DNA from: Planctomycetota bacterium
Lineage (GTDB): Bacteria > Planctomycetota > SZUA-567 > H5-PLA8
DNA length: 64,000 nt
Direction of reading: 5' to 3'
Assembly (NCBI GenBank): GCA_015075375.1
Contig: JABTUM010000002.1
Span: forward strand, 1,847,393 to 1,911,392
Below the pieces are notes generated by a model, which searched no databases, was not told the origin of the DNA, and saw only the letters and a program-made list of their open reading frames with translations. Below, piece by piece: positions 7,435 through 15,050 of the stretch (its first letter is position 1; every line of letters begins with the position of its first letter). Both the position numbers and the translations under genes were made by a program.

Positions 7435-9645
7435 TCAATTATTATCCGCCGCGAGTTCCGGCGCCGACGATTTCACCCATCGTGCACGCAGGCTGAGCGG
7501 CAGGTTGAAGACCGCGTCAAAAATCAGGTGCTCCAGCAGCGCACCGTTTTCGCCAAACACCGGGATCCAGCCGACCAGATTCTTCGCCCAGCGCGCCGCC
7601 AGGAAGCGCGCGAGGCTCGGGAACCGCGTCGCCATTTGAAGCGGAAAGCCCAGGTAGCCGATGTAATGCCAGAACGAAACGATGGCGGCGATCCGGTAGT
7701 CGTGCACATTCCGTTCTCGAATCATCAGCCAGACCACATACAGGCCTCGCGCCAGCGATCCCGGTGTCACGGGCAGAAGCTGCAAAGCCGCCAGCACGCC
7801 CACGGCGATGGCCAGCGCTTCGTGCCACGTATCCCCATGCGCGACGGAGAAGTAGATCGCCAGCCCCAGCCGCAGCACCGTGGTAAAGGGGCTCAGCGCC
7901 AGATGCACCGCCATGCATTTAAGATACTTCTGGATGAACGGATCGCGGATGTGCCCCTCGATACGCGCTTCTTCGACCGGCGTGACCATCCCGTCGGCCT
8001 GGGCTTTGCGCAATCGTTCGAGGAGCCAAGCCTCGCGGAACTCGGCGCTGCGGTAGAAATAGATTGGAAACCCGACGCCTGCGCGCAGCACGCCCCAGGC
8101 ATACGCGCGGTCGGTCATGAAGCGGTGCCACGCGCGCGGCCACCAGCCCACGGTGGCGCGCTCGAGGTTGAAGCGGATCGGCTGGCCGACGCGGGCAAGC
8201 GCTTTGGCGTCGTTGAGCCGCCCGTTGCGATGCCAGCGCATCAGCGTCTCGATCCGCCACGCGCGCATCGCGCGCAAGAGGTAACCGGGGCGCGTGACGA
8301 TGCTCAGCGCATGCCGCCGATAGGTCGCATGCCCGGCGCAGCGCATGAGAAACGCGCCGAGGATCGGGAGCCACCATAAAAGGTAGTACAGTCCGAAGAC
8401 ATGCGGCATCCGCCCGGCGCGTGCGCCGGTGACGCCGTCGATCAAGCCTTTGCGCGACCATTGCGCCGCGATGCCGCTGCGAACCTCGCGCAAAAACGGC
8501 AACGCCGCCAGCCGCCAAGGCCGGTTGAGCCCGTCGGGCTGCGCCGCGCGGTAACGCGCTTCGCACCCTTTAAGCTCCGCGATCGCCGGCCGCAGATCCT
8601 CGAAAGCCGCGGCATGCGCCGCGACAAACGCGTCCAGCTTTCCCAGATCGCAGCCGTCGAACTGCGCCAGCCGTCCGCGCGCGAGGCCCTTGAAGATCAG
8701 CTTCACGTCTCCGGGGCTCATCGGCATCCCGAAGAGCAGCGCCAGACCCGGCCGCCAGTCGATCGCGCACAGCTCTTCCGCGCCGTCGCGGCGCTTCAGC
8801 ACGTTCGGCTGGCTCTTCCAGGTGCTCCACTCGTATTGCCGCGCGAGTTCGTGCGCGCCCACCTCATGGAACAGTTGCGTCAGTCGCGCCATGAAGCGGC
8901 GCTTCTCGAGGTACTCCGGCGACGGCGCGTCCGGCGGGAGCGGATCGGCGCCGCGGTACGCTTTGCGCTCGAAAAGGCGCGCATCGCTCTCGAGCTTCCA
9001 GACGCGGCCGTCCACCCATTCGAGCAGTTCGCCGCTGCAGAGCAGTTCGGGATCGAAGAAGGTGGCGTGCACGTCGGCGACATGGCGGTCCGAACCGAAG
9101 CGAATGCTCGCGGCGCGGCGAATCAGCTTCTGCCACAGCGCGCCGGCGCGCGCGGCGTCTGGATTCGACTGCAACCCGAACGGCGCCTGGTAGCCCAGCT
9201 TATAGAGCAGATCGCGGAAATGCCCGGCGAACGAACCCGGCGGCCGCAGCAGCTTCACCGCATACGCACGGCCCGGCACGAGGCCCTCGACCGGCGCGCC
9301 CTGCCAGGAAACGTCCAGCAATCGCGCACGGTACACCTGCCCCGCGAAGCCGCCGCCCAGAAAGCGGTCCAGTTCGATCCGAGCGCGGCCCAGCGTGGCC
9401 GGCGCGACGCCTTGGATCGGAACGTCCAGCACGGTCCCGGGATCGTAGCGCGTGGCGCGGTACGGCCGCAGCAGCCCGCACGCATCGAACTCCTCGCGCA
9501 GCCGGCGGCGGACTTCCAGCCCCGCGTCATCCGGCTCGCCGCCGATGCGCGGACGCGGCGCGCGCGCGCGGCGGCTGGCCGATGCCGCGGCGTGATCCGG
9601 CGCACTCACCACCGCCGCTCCTGGCGCTTCCCCGCTGCCGCTCAT
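7435..9645 (-). CDS. Kinase-like (probable pseudokinase) domain fused to a multi-pass membrane region
   Basis: The start is ATG at 9645 with GGAG five bases upstream; 736 residues. Residues ~90-135 show a glycine-rich loop G-G-G-F-A-G-Q-V-Y-R-A and a beta-3 lysine in Y-A-V-K-L-L (Lys131). The catalytic loop region reads W-K-S-Q-P-N-V-L (Asn281) and then A-I-D-W-R (296-298), matching the Asn of HRDxKxxN and the Asp of DFG, but the HRD aspartate itself is replaced by Trp. From ~400 to 700 there are several hydrophobic stretches (LYYLLWWLPILGAFL, a long one near 610-650, and one near 665-690), so the C-terminal half is a membrane domain. This could be a pseudokinase or an atypical lipid/sugar kinase. 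It is divergent from the glycosyltransferase at 9855 across a 209-base gap. Family not recognised. Confidence 0.7.
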   Translation of the reverse strand: MSGSGEAPGAAVVSAPDHAAASASRRARAPRPRIGGEPDDAGLEVRRRLREEFDACGLLRPYRATRYDPGTVLDVPIQGVAPATLGRARIELDRFLGGGFAGQVYRARLLDVSWQGAPVEGLVPGRAYAVKLLRPPGSFAGHFRDLLYKLGYQAPFGLQSNPDAARAGALWQKLIRRAASIRFGSDRHVADVHATFFDPELLCSGELLEWVDGRVWKLESDARLFERKAYRGADPLPPDAPSPEYLEKRRFMARLTQLFHEVGAHELARQYEWSTWKSQPNVLKRRDGAEELCAIDWRPGLALLFGMPMSPGDVKLIFKGLARGRLAQFDGCDLGKLDAFVAAHAAAFEDLRPAIAELKGCEARYRAAQPDGLNRPWRLAALPFLREVRSGIAAQWSRKGLIDGVTGARAGRMPHVFGLYYLLWWLPILGAFLMRCAGHATYRRHALSIVTRPGYLLRAMRAWRIETLMRWHRNGRLNDAKALARVGQPIRFNLERATVGWWPRAWHRFMTDRAYAWGVLRAGVGFPIYFYRSAEFREAWLLERLRKAQADGMVTPVEEARIEGHIRDPFIQKYLKCMAVHLALSPFTTVLRLGLAIYFSVAHGDTWHEALAIAVGVLAALQLLPVTPGSLARGLYVVWLMIRERNVHDYRIAAIVSFWHYIGYLGFPLQMATRFPSLARFLAARWAKNLVGWIPVFGENGALLEHLIFDAVFNLPLSLRARWVKSSAPELAADNN

Positions 9646-9854
9646 GCGTCTCCGCCGCTGCCTGAATTTACGAAGCCTTCCATTTTCACCGCTCCGGCCC
9701 TTAACGCAACCGTGCGCCATGTGAAGTTAGCGGACCTCACAAACCCCTGATGCGCTCCGGGACGAATTTGCTTCCTTTTGCTTTTCCCTTCATTCGGTCC
9801 CCACACGCCGCGCGCATAGTCCCACGCGGCGGGGCGGATACGCGGCCGAGAGCG

Positions 9855-10922
9855 ATGGGACATCTCTTCTACAGTCTGGCGGGCGAAGGCCGGGGGCACG
9901 CCGCGCGCGCGCGCACGCTCGTCGAACTGCTCCGGCCGCATCATCGGATTACGCTGTTCACGCCCGGCGACGCGCACGCCCTCCTGGCGCCCTTATACGA
10001 AGGGACGGACGTCGAGATCGTCCCCGTGCCGGGGATGCACTTTTATTACAACCGGCGCAAGGAAGTGGATTTCACCAAAACCTTCCTCGGCGGCGCGCGC
10101 TTTCTCTGGAACCTCAAGAAACTCGTGCACGACCTGCGCCGGCGCATCGAGGCGCAGCGCCCGGACCTGGCCATCGTGGACTTCGAGCCCTCCCTGCCGC
10201 GCGCGGCCAGCGCCTGCGGCGTGCCCTTTGTCAGCGTCTCGCACCAGCATTTCCTGGTCTGCAGCGACCTCTCGGCGCTGCCCGGGCACCTGCGCGCGCA
10301 CGCGCGCTTCATGAGCTGGATCGTAAAGGGTTATTACTCCGGACAGCGCGAGACGATCGTCTCCTCGTTCTATTTCCCGCCGCTTAAGAACGGGAAGACG
10401 GACTTCACGCAAGTGGGCGTTCTGCTGCGTCCGGCCGTGCTGCGCGCGACGCCCGAAGACCGCGGCCACGTGCTCGTCTATCTGCGCAAATTCGGCAGCG
10501 CGGGGGTGCTGGAGGCGCTGAAAGCCTGCGGCTTGCCGGTTCGCATTTACGGATTGGGCGAAGCGCCCTCCGACGGGCCGCTGCGTTTTCTGCCCATCGA
10601 CGACGTGCGCTTTCTGGAAGATCTCGCAACCTGTCGCGCGCTGATCTCGACGGCCGGCAACCAGCTTGTCGGCGAGGCGCTGTACCTCGGCAAGCCCGTC
10701 TTCGCGCTGCCCGAACCCAAAAATTACGAGCAATACATCAACGCGCATTTTCTGAAAGCCAGCGGCGGCGGAGACTGGACGGGCTTTCACGCCTTCGACG
10801 CGAACCGCCTGCACGCGTTCCTCGACGGCCTCGGCGCTTTTCGCGACCGCATCGACCGCCGGCGCCTGGACGGGAATCCCGCCACGTTGGCCGCGATTCG
10901 CAAGCACCTCGGCGGCCCCTGA
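9855..10922 (+). CDS. GT-B glycosyltransferase, MurG/UGT-like (Glyco_trans_1_3 type)
   Basis: The frame is open from 9750, but the ATG at 9855 begins exactly with the conserved first strand (MGHLFYSLAGEGRGHAARA), where G-E-G-R-G-H-A is the N-terminal phosphate/acceptor loop of MurG- and UGT-like enzymes; I use that start (355 residues). The C-terminal half has H-V-L-V-Y-L-R-K, then the donor-site segment C-R-A-L-I-S-T-A-G-N-Q-L-V-G-E-A with the E-x-L-x-x-G-K-P pattern, typical of family-1/28-like transferases. No membrane segment; it would act at the cytoplasmic face. The acceptor is unknown. Its divergent neighbour is the kinase-like membrane fusion, which suggests a joint envelope-glycan or glycolipid role, but that is inference. 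Confidence 0.85.
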   Translation: MGHLFYSLAGEGRGHAARARTLVELLRPHHRITLFTPGDAHALLAPLYEGTDVEIVPVPGMHFYYNRRKEVDFTKTFLGGARFLWNLKKLVHDLRRRIEAQRPDLAIVDFEPSLPRAASACGVPFVSVSHQHFLVCSDLSALPGHLRAHARFMSWIVKGYYSGQRETIVSSFYFPPLKNGKTDFTQVGVLLRPAVLRATPEDRGHVLVYLRKFGSAGVLEALKACGLPVRIYGLGEAPSDGPLRFLPIDDVRFLEDLATCRALISTAGNQLVGEALYLGKPVFALPEPKNYEQYINAHFLKASGGGDWTGFHAFDANRLHAFLDGLGAFRDRIDRRRLDGNPATLAAIRKHLGGP

Positions 10923-10942
10923 CGGCGCCGGCTCCGCCTGAC

Positions 10943-11743
10943 CTACGCCTTCAAGCGGCCGACCATCCGCCGCACGCCCAGCGTGCCGAACGCTCCCGCC
11001 AGCCCCAGCACCACGAACGGGCACGCCCACGCCCACGGAACGCTCGAATGCGCGGGGCCGCTGACGACGAGCCGGAACGTCTCGATCACGTGAAACATGG
11101 GCAGCGCGTAGGCCACGTACTCCAGGCCGTATGGCAGGTCTTGCACGGGGAACATCAGCCCCGAGAACAGGATCAAGGGCGTCAAGCCGATCGTAAAATA
11201 GAATTGGAAGTGATTGATATTCTGCACGCAGGACGTGACGCAGAATCCAAGCCCGCCAAAGAGCAGCGACGTGAAGAACCCGATCGCCGGCACCAGGACC
11301 GCCCAAGGCGTGTGCACTTTTCCGAAGAGCGCCAGCACCAGACAAACGATGGTCGAAAAGAGCAGCCCCTTGCTCCCGCACCACAACAGCTCGCCCGCGA
11401 AAATGTCCGCACGCGTCAGCGGCGTAGCGAGCATCCCTTCGTACGCTTTCTGGTAGCGCAGCCGGATAAACGCGCCGTACGTGGATTCGAACGAAGCCGT
11501 GTACATGCAGGTCGAACCCAGCACCCCCGCGGCCATGAACGAGGAGTACTCGAGCCCATTGAACTCCTGGTGGATGAACCGGCCCAACCCCAGGCCGACG
11601 GCGACGAGCAGGAACGTGGGCTCCAGCACCGCCGGCGTCGCGTTCGCGACGAACGTGTTGCTGTAGACGCGCCAGTGGCGGTACCAAACGGCCAGCACGC
11701 GCACGATCCGACCCGGCGCGCGGCGCACGGCGGCGTCACTCAT
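10943..11743 (-). CDS. ABC-2 type transporter permease, NodJ/DrrB-like
   Basis: The 266-residue protein has six hydrophobic segments and the ABC-2 pattern (EPTFLLVAVGLGLGRFI near residue 42, G-V-L-G-S near 73, R-L-R-Y-Q-K-A-Y-E-G-M-L-A-T-P-L near 95, L-I-L-F-S-G-L-M-F-P near 190). The R-Y-x-K-x-Y-E-x-M-L-A-T-P-L coupling-helix motif is typical of NodJ and relatives that export lipo-oligosaccharides, polysaccharides or drugs. It acts in the inner membrane with the ATPase encoded immediately upstream; the ATPase stop and permease start overlap by eight bases, a clear translational coupling. Calling the substrate a Nod factor would be unjustified here; a glycan or glycolipid is a reasonable guess because of neighbouring glycosyltransferases. 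Confidence 0.88.
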   Translation of the reverse strand: MSDAAVRRAPGRIVRVLAVWYRHWRVYSNTFVANATPAVLEPTFLLVAVGLGLGRFIHQEFNGLEYSSFMAAGVLGSTCMYTASFESTYGAFIRLRYQKAYEGMLATPLTRADIFAGELLWCGSKGLLFSTIVCLVLALFGKVHTPWAVLVPAIGFFTSLLFGGLGFCVTSCVQNINHFQFYFTIGLTPLILFSGLMFPVQDLPYGLEYVAYALPMFHVIETFRLVVSGPAHSSVPWAWACPFVVLGLAGAFGTLGVRRMVGRLKA

Positions 11744-12665
11744 CCAGCGTCCTTCCTGTCAGCTTCAAGAACACATCCTCCAGGGAGGCCGGCCGGACCA
11801 GCGCGGTGCGAAACGCGCCCTTCGCAATCCACCGCCGCAGCGTGTCCTCCACCGCATGAAAAACGAAGGCGCGGTCGCCGTGCCGCTCGACACTCGCCGC
11901 CTGCGCGAATTCCTCCAGCAGCGCTTCCTGGCCCTGCGCGTCGAACTCCAGCACCCACGGCGGCAGGTGCGCGGCGATCAGCTTCTCGGGCGTGTCCTCG
12001 GCGATCAGCTTGCCTTTGAAAAGGATCCCGATCCGGTCGGCCAGTTGCGCGGCTTCTTCCATGTAGTGCGTCGTGAGCAGGATGCTCAGGCCGCGCTGCT
12101 TGAGCTGCCGCAACGTGCCCCAAATCGCGTGCCGCACTTGCGGATCGAGCCCCGTCGTCGGCTCGTCGAGGATCAGCACTTCCGGATCGTTGATCAGTGC
12201 GCGGGCGATCATCAGCCGCCGGCGCATGCCGCCGCTGAGCGCCTGGACGGGGCCGCGCTCGCGCCCTTCCAGCGAAACGAATTTCAGGAGCCCCTGTACC
12301 TTCTCCCGAAACGCAGGGCCGCTCAGTCCGTAAAAGCGCCCGTATATTTCCAGATTGCGGCCCACGTCCAAATCTTCGTCGAAGACGTCGCCTTGCATCA
12401 CGACGCCCAGCCGCGCTTTCACTTCGCTCTGCTCGGTCCACGGATCGAGGCCCAGCACCTTCAACTCGCCGCCGTCGCGCGGGAGCACCGCGGCGATCAT
12501 CTTGGAAAGCGTCGTTTTGCCCGCACCGTTCGGGCCCAGCAACCCGTAACAGACGCCGCGCGGAATCTCGATCTCCACCTCGTTGACCGCCGTCAACTCG
12601 CCGAAGCGTTTGACGACGCCGCGAGCGGAGACGGCCAGAGTGGGCACGGACGAAGGAGCATGCAC
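11736..12665 (-). CDS. ABC transporter ATP-binding protein, NodI/DrrA-like
   Basis: The 309-residue protein has Walker A G-P-N-G-A-G-K-T (44-51), the Q-loop in G-V-V-M-Q-G-D, the signature LSGGMRRRL, Walker B L-I-L-D-E-P-T-T-G-L-D-P and the switch His in LLTTHYMEEA. The GMRRRL form and the ~80-residue C-terminal extension are typical of the DrrA/NodI class of exporters. It energises the permease at 10943, with which it overlaps by eight bases. The start ATG has little upstream Shine-Dalgarno; the 120-base gap to the divergent dehydrogenase gene should hold promoters for both. Confidence 0.92.
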   Translation of the reverse strand: MHAPSSVPTLAVSARGVVKRFGELTAVNEVEIEIPRGVCYGLLGPNGAGKTTLSKMIAAVLPRDGGELKVLGLDPWTEQSEVKARLGVVMQGDVFDEDLDVGRNLEIYGRFYGLSGPAFREKVQGLLKFVSLEGRERGPVQALSGGMRRRLMIARALINDPEVLILDEPTTGLDPQVRHAIWGTLRQLKQRGLSILLTTHYMEEAAQLADRIGILFKGKLIAEDTPEKLIAAHLPPWVLEFDAQGQEALLEEFAQAASVERHGDRAFVFHAVEDTLRRWIAKGAFRTALVRPASLEDVFLKLTGRTLDE

Positions 12666-12785
12666 CGCGAAGGTTTCCCGAGAGCCGGGTACACGTTATC
12701 CCCCGCCCCCTTCCCCGCAAGCGCGCCGGGGTTGAGCGCGCGCAACCGCCTCGTCGCCGCAGAAAGCCCGGATAGACTACCGCGC

Positions 12786-13646
12786 ATGAACGCACCTTCG
12801 GGCTCGGTCCTCGTCACCGGCGCCTCCACGGGCATCGGCGAGGCCTGCGCCGCGCTCCTCGCCGCCCAAGGCTACCGTGTCTACGCCGGAGTCCGGAAGG
12901 ACGCCGACGGCGCGCGCCTGCGCGCCGCGCACGGCGAACGCATCGAACCGCTGCGCCTGGACATCACCGACGCGGAGCACATCGCCGCCGCCGCGCGGAC
13001 GCTGTCCGAACGCACCGGCGCGGCCGGACTGGCCGCGCTCGTCAACAACGCCGGCGTCGCCTTCAGCGGACCGCTCGAATATCTGCCGCTCGACGATCTG
13101 CGCAAGCAGTTCGAGATCAACGTCTTCGGGCACCACGCGGTCACGCAGGCCTGCCTGCCCATGCTCCGCCTGGCCACCGGACGGATCGTCAACATGAGCA
13201 GCATCTGCGGGCGCCTTACGATGCCCTTCATCGGACCGTACGTGGCCAGCAAGTTCGCCTTGGAAGCGCTGACCGACGCGCTGCGCATGGAACTGCGTCC
13301 GTGGAAGATCCGCGTGGTGCTGGTCGAACCGGGGAGCATCCGCACGCCGCTGTGGGATAAGGCCGACCGCGACAACCGGCGCTTCGCCGACGACCTGCCG
13401 GAGCAGGCGCGCGATCGTTACGGACCGGCCATCGAGCGCTTTCGGGACCGGGCCGTAAAGGTGGGCAAGCAGGGCCTCACGCCCGAAACCGTGGCGCGCG
13501 TCGTGCTGCGCGCGCTGAAGGCCAAGCGCCCGAAAGCGCGCTATCTGGTCGGACGCGACGCGAAGCTCGGCGCGGCCTTGCTTCCGTGGGTCCCCGACGG
13601 ATGGAAGGATTACTTGACGCTCAGCCAGATCGGATTGCCGAGATAG
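12786..13646 (+). CDS. Short-chain dehydrogenase/reductase (SDR)
   Basis: The frame extends far upstream, but that part is only the shadow of the convergent ATPase gene; the ATG at 12786 starts directly before the Rossmann fold. Classical SDR marks are all present in 286 residues: T-G-x-x-x-G-I-G (11-18), N-N-A-G (87-90), Ser139, and Y-x-x-x-K as Tyr152/Lys156. The P-G-S-I-R-T cofactor-binding turn follows. It reduces or oxidises a carbonyl/alcohol with NAD(P)H; the substrate is unknown. The motif TAGACTACCG lies eight bases before the start and resembles the -10 region seen before the sugar kinase at 52089, so a short or nearly absent leader is possible. Confidence 0.9.
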   Translation: MNAPSGSVLVTGASTGIGEACAALLAAQGYRVYAGVRKDADGARLRAAHGERIEPLRLDITDAEHIAAAARTLSERTGAAGLAALVNNAGVAFSGPLEYLPLDDLRKQFEINVFGHHAVTQACLPMLRLATGRIVNMSSICGRLTMPFIGPYVASKFALEALTDALRMELRPWKIRVVLVEPGSIRTPLWDKADRDNRRFADDLPEQARDRYGPAIERFRDRAVKVGKQGLTPETVARVVLRALKAKRPKARYLVGRDAKLGAALLPWVPDGWKDYLTLSQIGLPR

Positions 13647-13649
13647 GCC

Positions 13650-13685
13650 GTAAAAGGAACCGCCCGGGCAGATTCACCCGGGCGG
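13650..13685 (-). terminator. Intrinsic terminator of the DUF1549/DUF1501 operon
   Basis: A perfect 9-bp stem CCGCCCGGG (13660-13668) / CCCGGGCGG (13677-13685) with an eight-base loop is followed on the minus strand by TTCCTTTT. It lies 28 bases after the stop codon of the DUF1501 gene and four bases after the convergent dehydrogenase stop. No T run exists on the plus strand. Confidence 0.8.
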
Positions 13686-13713
13686 ACCAAGCATTCATCG
13701 AGTCGACTCGCAC

Positions 13714-15024
13714 TCAGCCGATCAGCGCCTTAATGGGCTCGCCCTCGTTGACCACCTTGATCGGGCGGCCGTCCTTGGAGAAGTTTTCCTTGCGGTAGTC
13801 CACGCCCATCAATTCGAACATCGTGGCGTGCAAATCGCCGGGGCGGACGGGCGCGTCCTTCACCGCGGCGCCGGCCTCGTCGCTGCTGCCGTGCACGTGC
13901 CCCTTCTTGATTCCGCCGCCGGCCACGAAGGCCGACCAGACGCGCGGATAGTGATCCCGCCCGTCGCGGTTGTTGATCTGGGGTGTGCGCCCGAATTCGC
14001 CCGTGCAGAGGATCATGGTGCTGTCGAGCTTGCCGCTGGCGGCAAGGTCTTCGACCAGGTTGCCGAGGCCCGTATCGAGTCGGCGCGAAAGATTCGGCAG
14101 CGCGGTCTTGAACGCGTCGTTGTGCGTATCCCACCCGCCAAGGCTCACCTCGACGAAGCGCACGCCCGCTTCCACCAGCCGCCGCGCGATCAGGCAGCTC
14201 TTGGCGAACCCGTCGTTACCGTAGCGCGCCACCACCGCCGGATTCTCGTTCTTCAGATCGAAGGCCTTGACCGACTGGCTGTACATGAGCTGCACCGCGT
14301 CGTTGAAGTGCCCGCCGTAATCGAGCACCACTTCGTGGCGCTCTTCTTTCGCGAAAGGCGTATCGAGGCTGCGCAGCAACTGCATGCGGTTGTTGTAGCG
14401 TCCCTGGTTCACGCCGTCGGGGATCTTGACGTTGCGCATCGGATTGTTCGGATCGCCGATCATGAACGGCGCGGCCTTCGCGCCCAGGAAGCCCGCGCCC
14501 CACGAAGAACCGCCGATCGAGATGTACGACGGCAGGTCGGCGTTCTTCTTGTCCATCTCGTGCGCGGCCAGCGAACCCAGGCTGGGGTGCTTGATGCTCG
14601 CCAGCGGCTTGTAGCCCGTGTGCATCTCGTACGTCGCGCGCTCGTGGCTGCCTTCCTTGCTCGTCAGGCTGCGCACCAGCGAACCGTGCTTCATGTTTCG
14701 GCCCAGGATCGGAAAGTGCTCGCTGATCTGGATCCCGTCGGCGCTGGTGGCCAGCGGCTTGAACGGGCCGCCGTTGGCGTGCCCGGGCTTGGGATCCCAC
14801 GTATCGATGTGGCTGGGCCCGCCGCCCAGCCAAACCAGGATCACCGAATCGCAGCGCCCGCCGGCCGATCCGGCCAGCACGTCGGCGCGCAGCAAATCCA
14901 GCAGACCCATGCCCATAAAGGAGAACGCGCCGAGCTTCAGGAAGCTCCGGCGCCCGAATCCGCTCTGGCCGTCGCAATCGATGCAGCCGCGCTGCGTGCC
15001 GGTGGCTTGCGCTTTCCGAACCAT
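13714..15024 (-). CDS. DUF1501 family protein, Tat-exported
   Basis: The 436-residue protein starts with a twin-arginine signal (G-R-R-S-F-L-K-L-G at 24-32), preceded by a C-x-x-C pair (Cys14, Cys17). The body matches DUF1501, an alkaline-phosphatase/sulfatase-like fold abundant in planctomycetes: VILVWLGGGPSHIDTWDPKP near residue 62, G-G-W-D-T-H (a metal-site motif) near 297, and C-T-G-E-F-G-R-T-P-Q-I-N near 342, followed by G-R-D-H-Y-P. These Asp, His and Glu residues probably bind metal. It is the downstream gene of a pair with the DUF1549/1553 protein (26-base gap), the conserved planctomycete arrangement. Function is not established; a role with a secreted oxidoreductase or polymer-degrading system is often proposed. 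Confidence 0.92.
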   Translation of the reverse strand: MVRKAQATGTQRGCIDCDGQSGFGRRSFLKLGAFSFMGMGLLDLLRADVLAGSAGGRCDSVILVWLGGGPSHIDTWDPKPGHANGGPFKPLATSADGIQISEHFPILGRNMKHGSLVRSLTSKEGSHERATYEMHTGYKPLASIKHPSLGSLAAHEMDKKNADLPSYISIGGSSWGAGFLGAKAAPFMIGDPNNPMRNVKIPDGVNQGRYNNRMQLLRSLDTPFAKEERHEVVLDYGGHFNDAVQLMYSQSVKAFDLKNENPAVVARYGNDGFAKSCLIARRLVEAGVRFVEVSLGGWDTHNDAFKTALPNLSRRLDTGLGNLVEDLAASGKLDSTMILCTGEFGRTPQINNRDGRDHYPRVWSAFVAGGGIKKGHVHGSSDEAGAAVKDAPVRPGDLHATMFELMGVDYRKENFSKDGRPIKVVNEGEPIKALIG

Positions 15025-15050
15025 GATCGGGCTCCTCGGCCTTTCGGCTC

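Noticed and set aside
10943..12665. Nodulation (NodIJ) lipo-oligosaccharide exporter
   Set aside because: The sequence type fits NodIJ/DrrAB, but no nodulation genes are nearby and the family exports many substrates, so only the transporter class is claimed.
11856..12785. N-terminal extension of the short-chain dehydrogenase frame
   Set aside because: The 310 extra codons are antisense to the ABC ATPase gene; the dehydrogenase fold begins only at the ATG at 12786.
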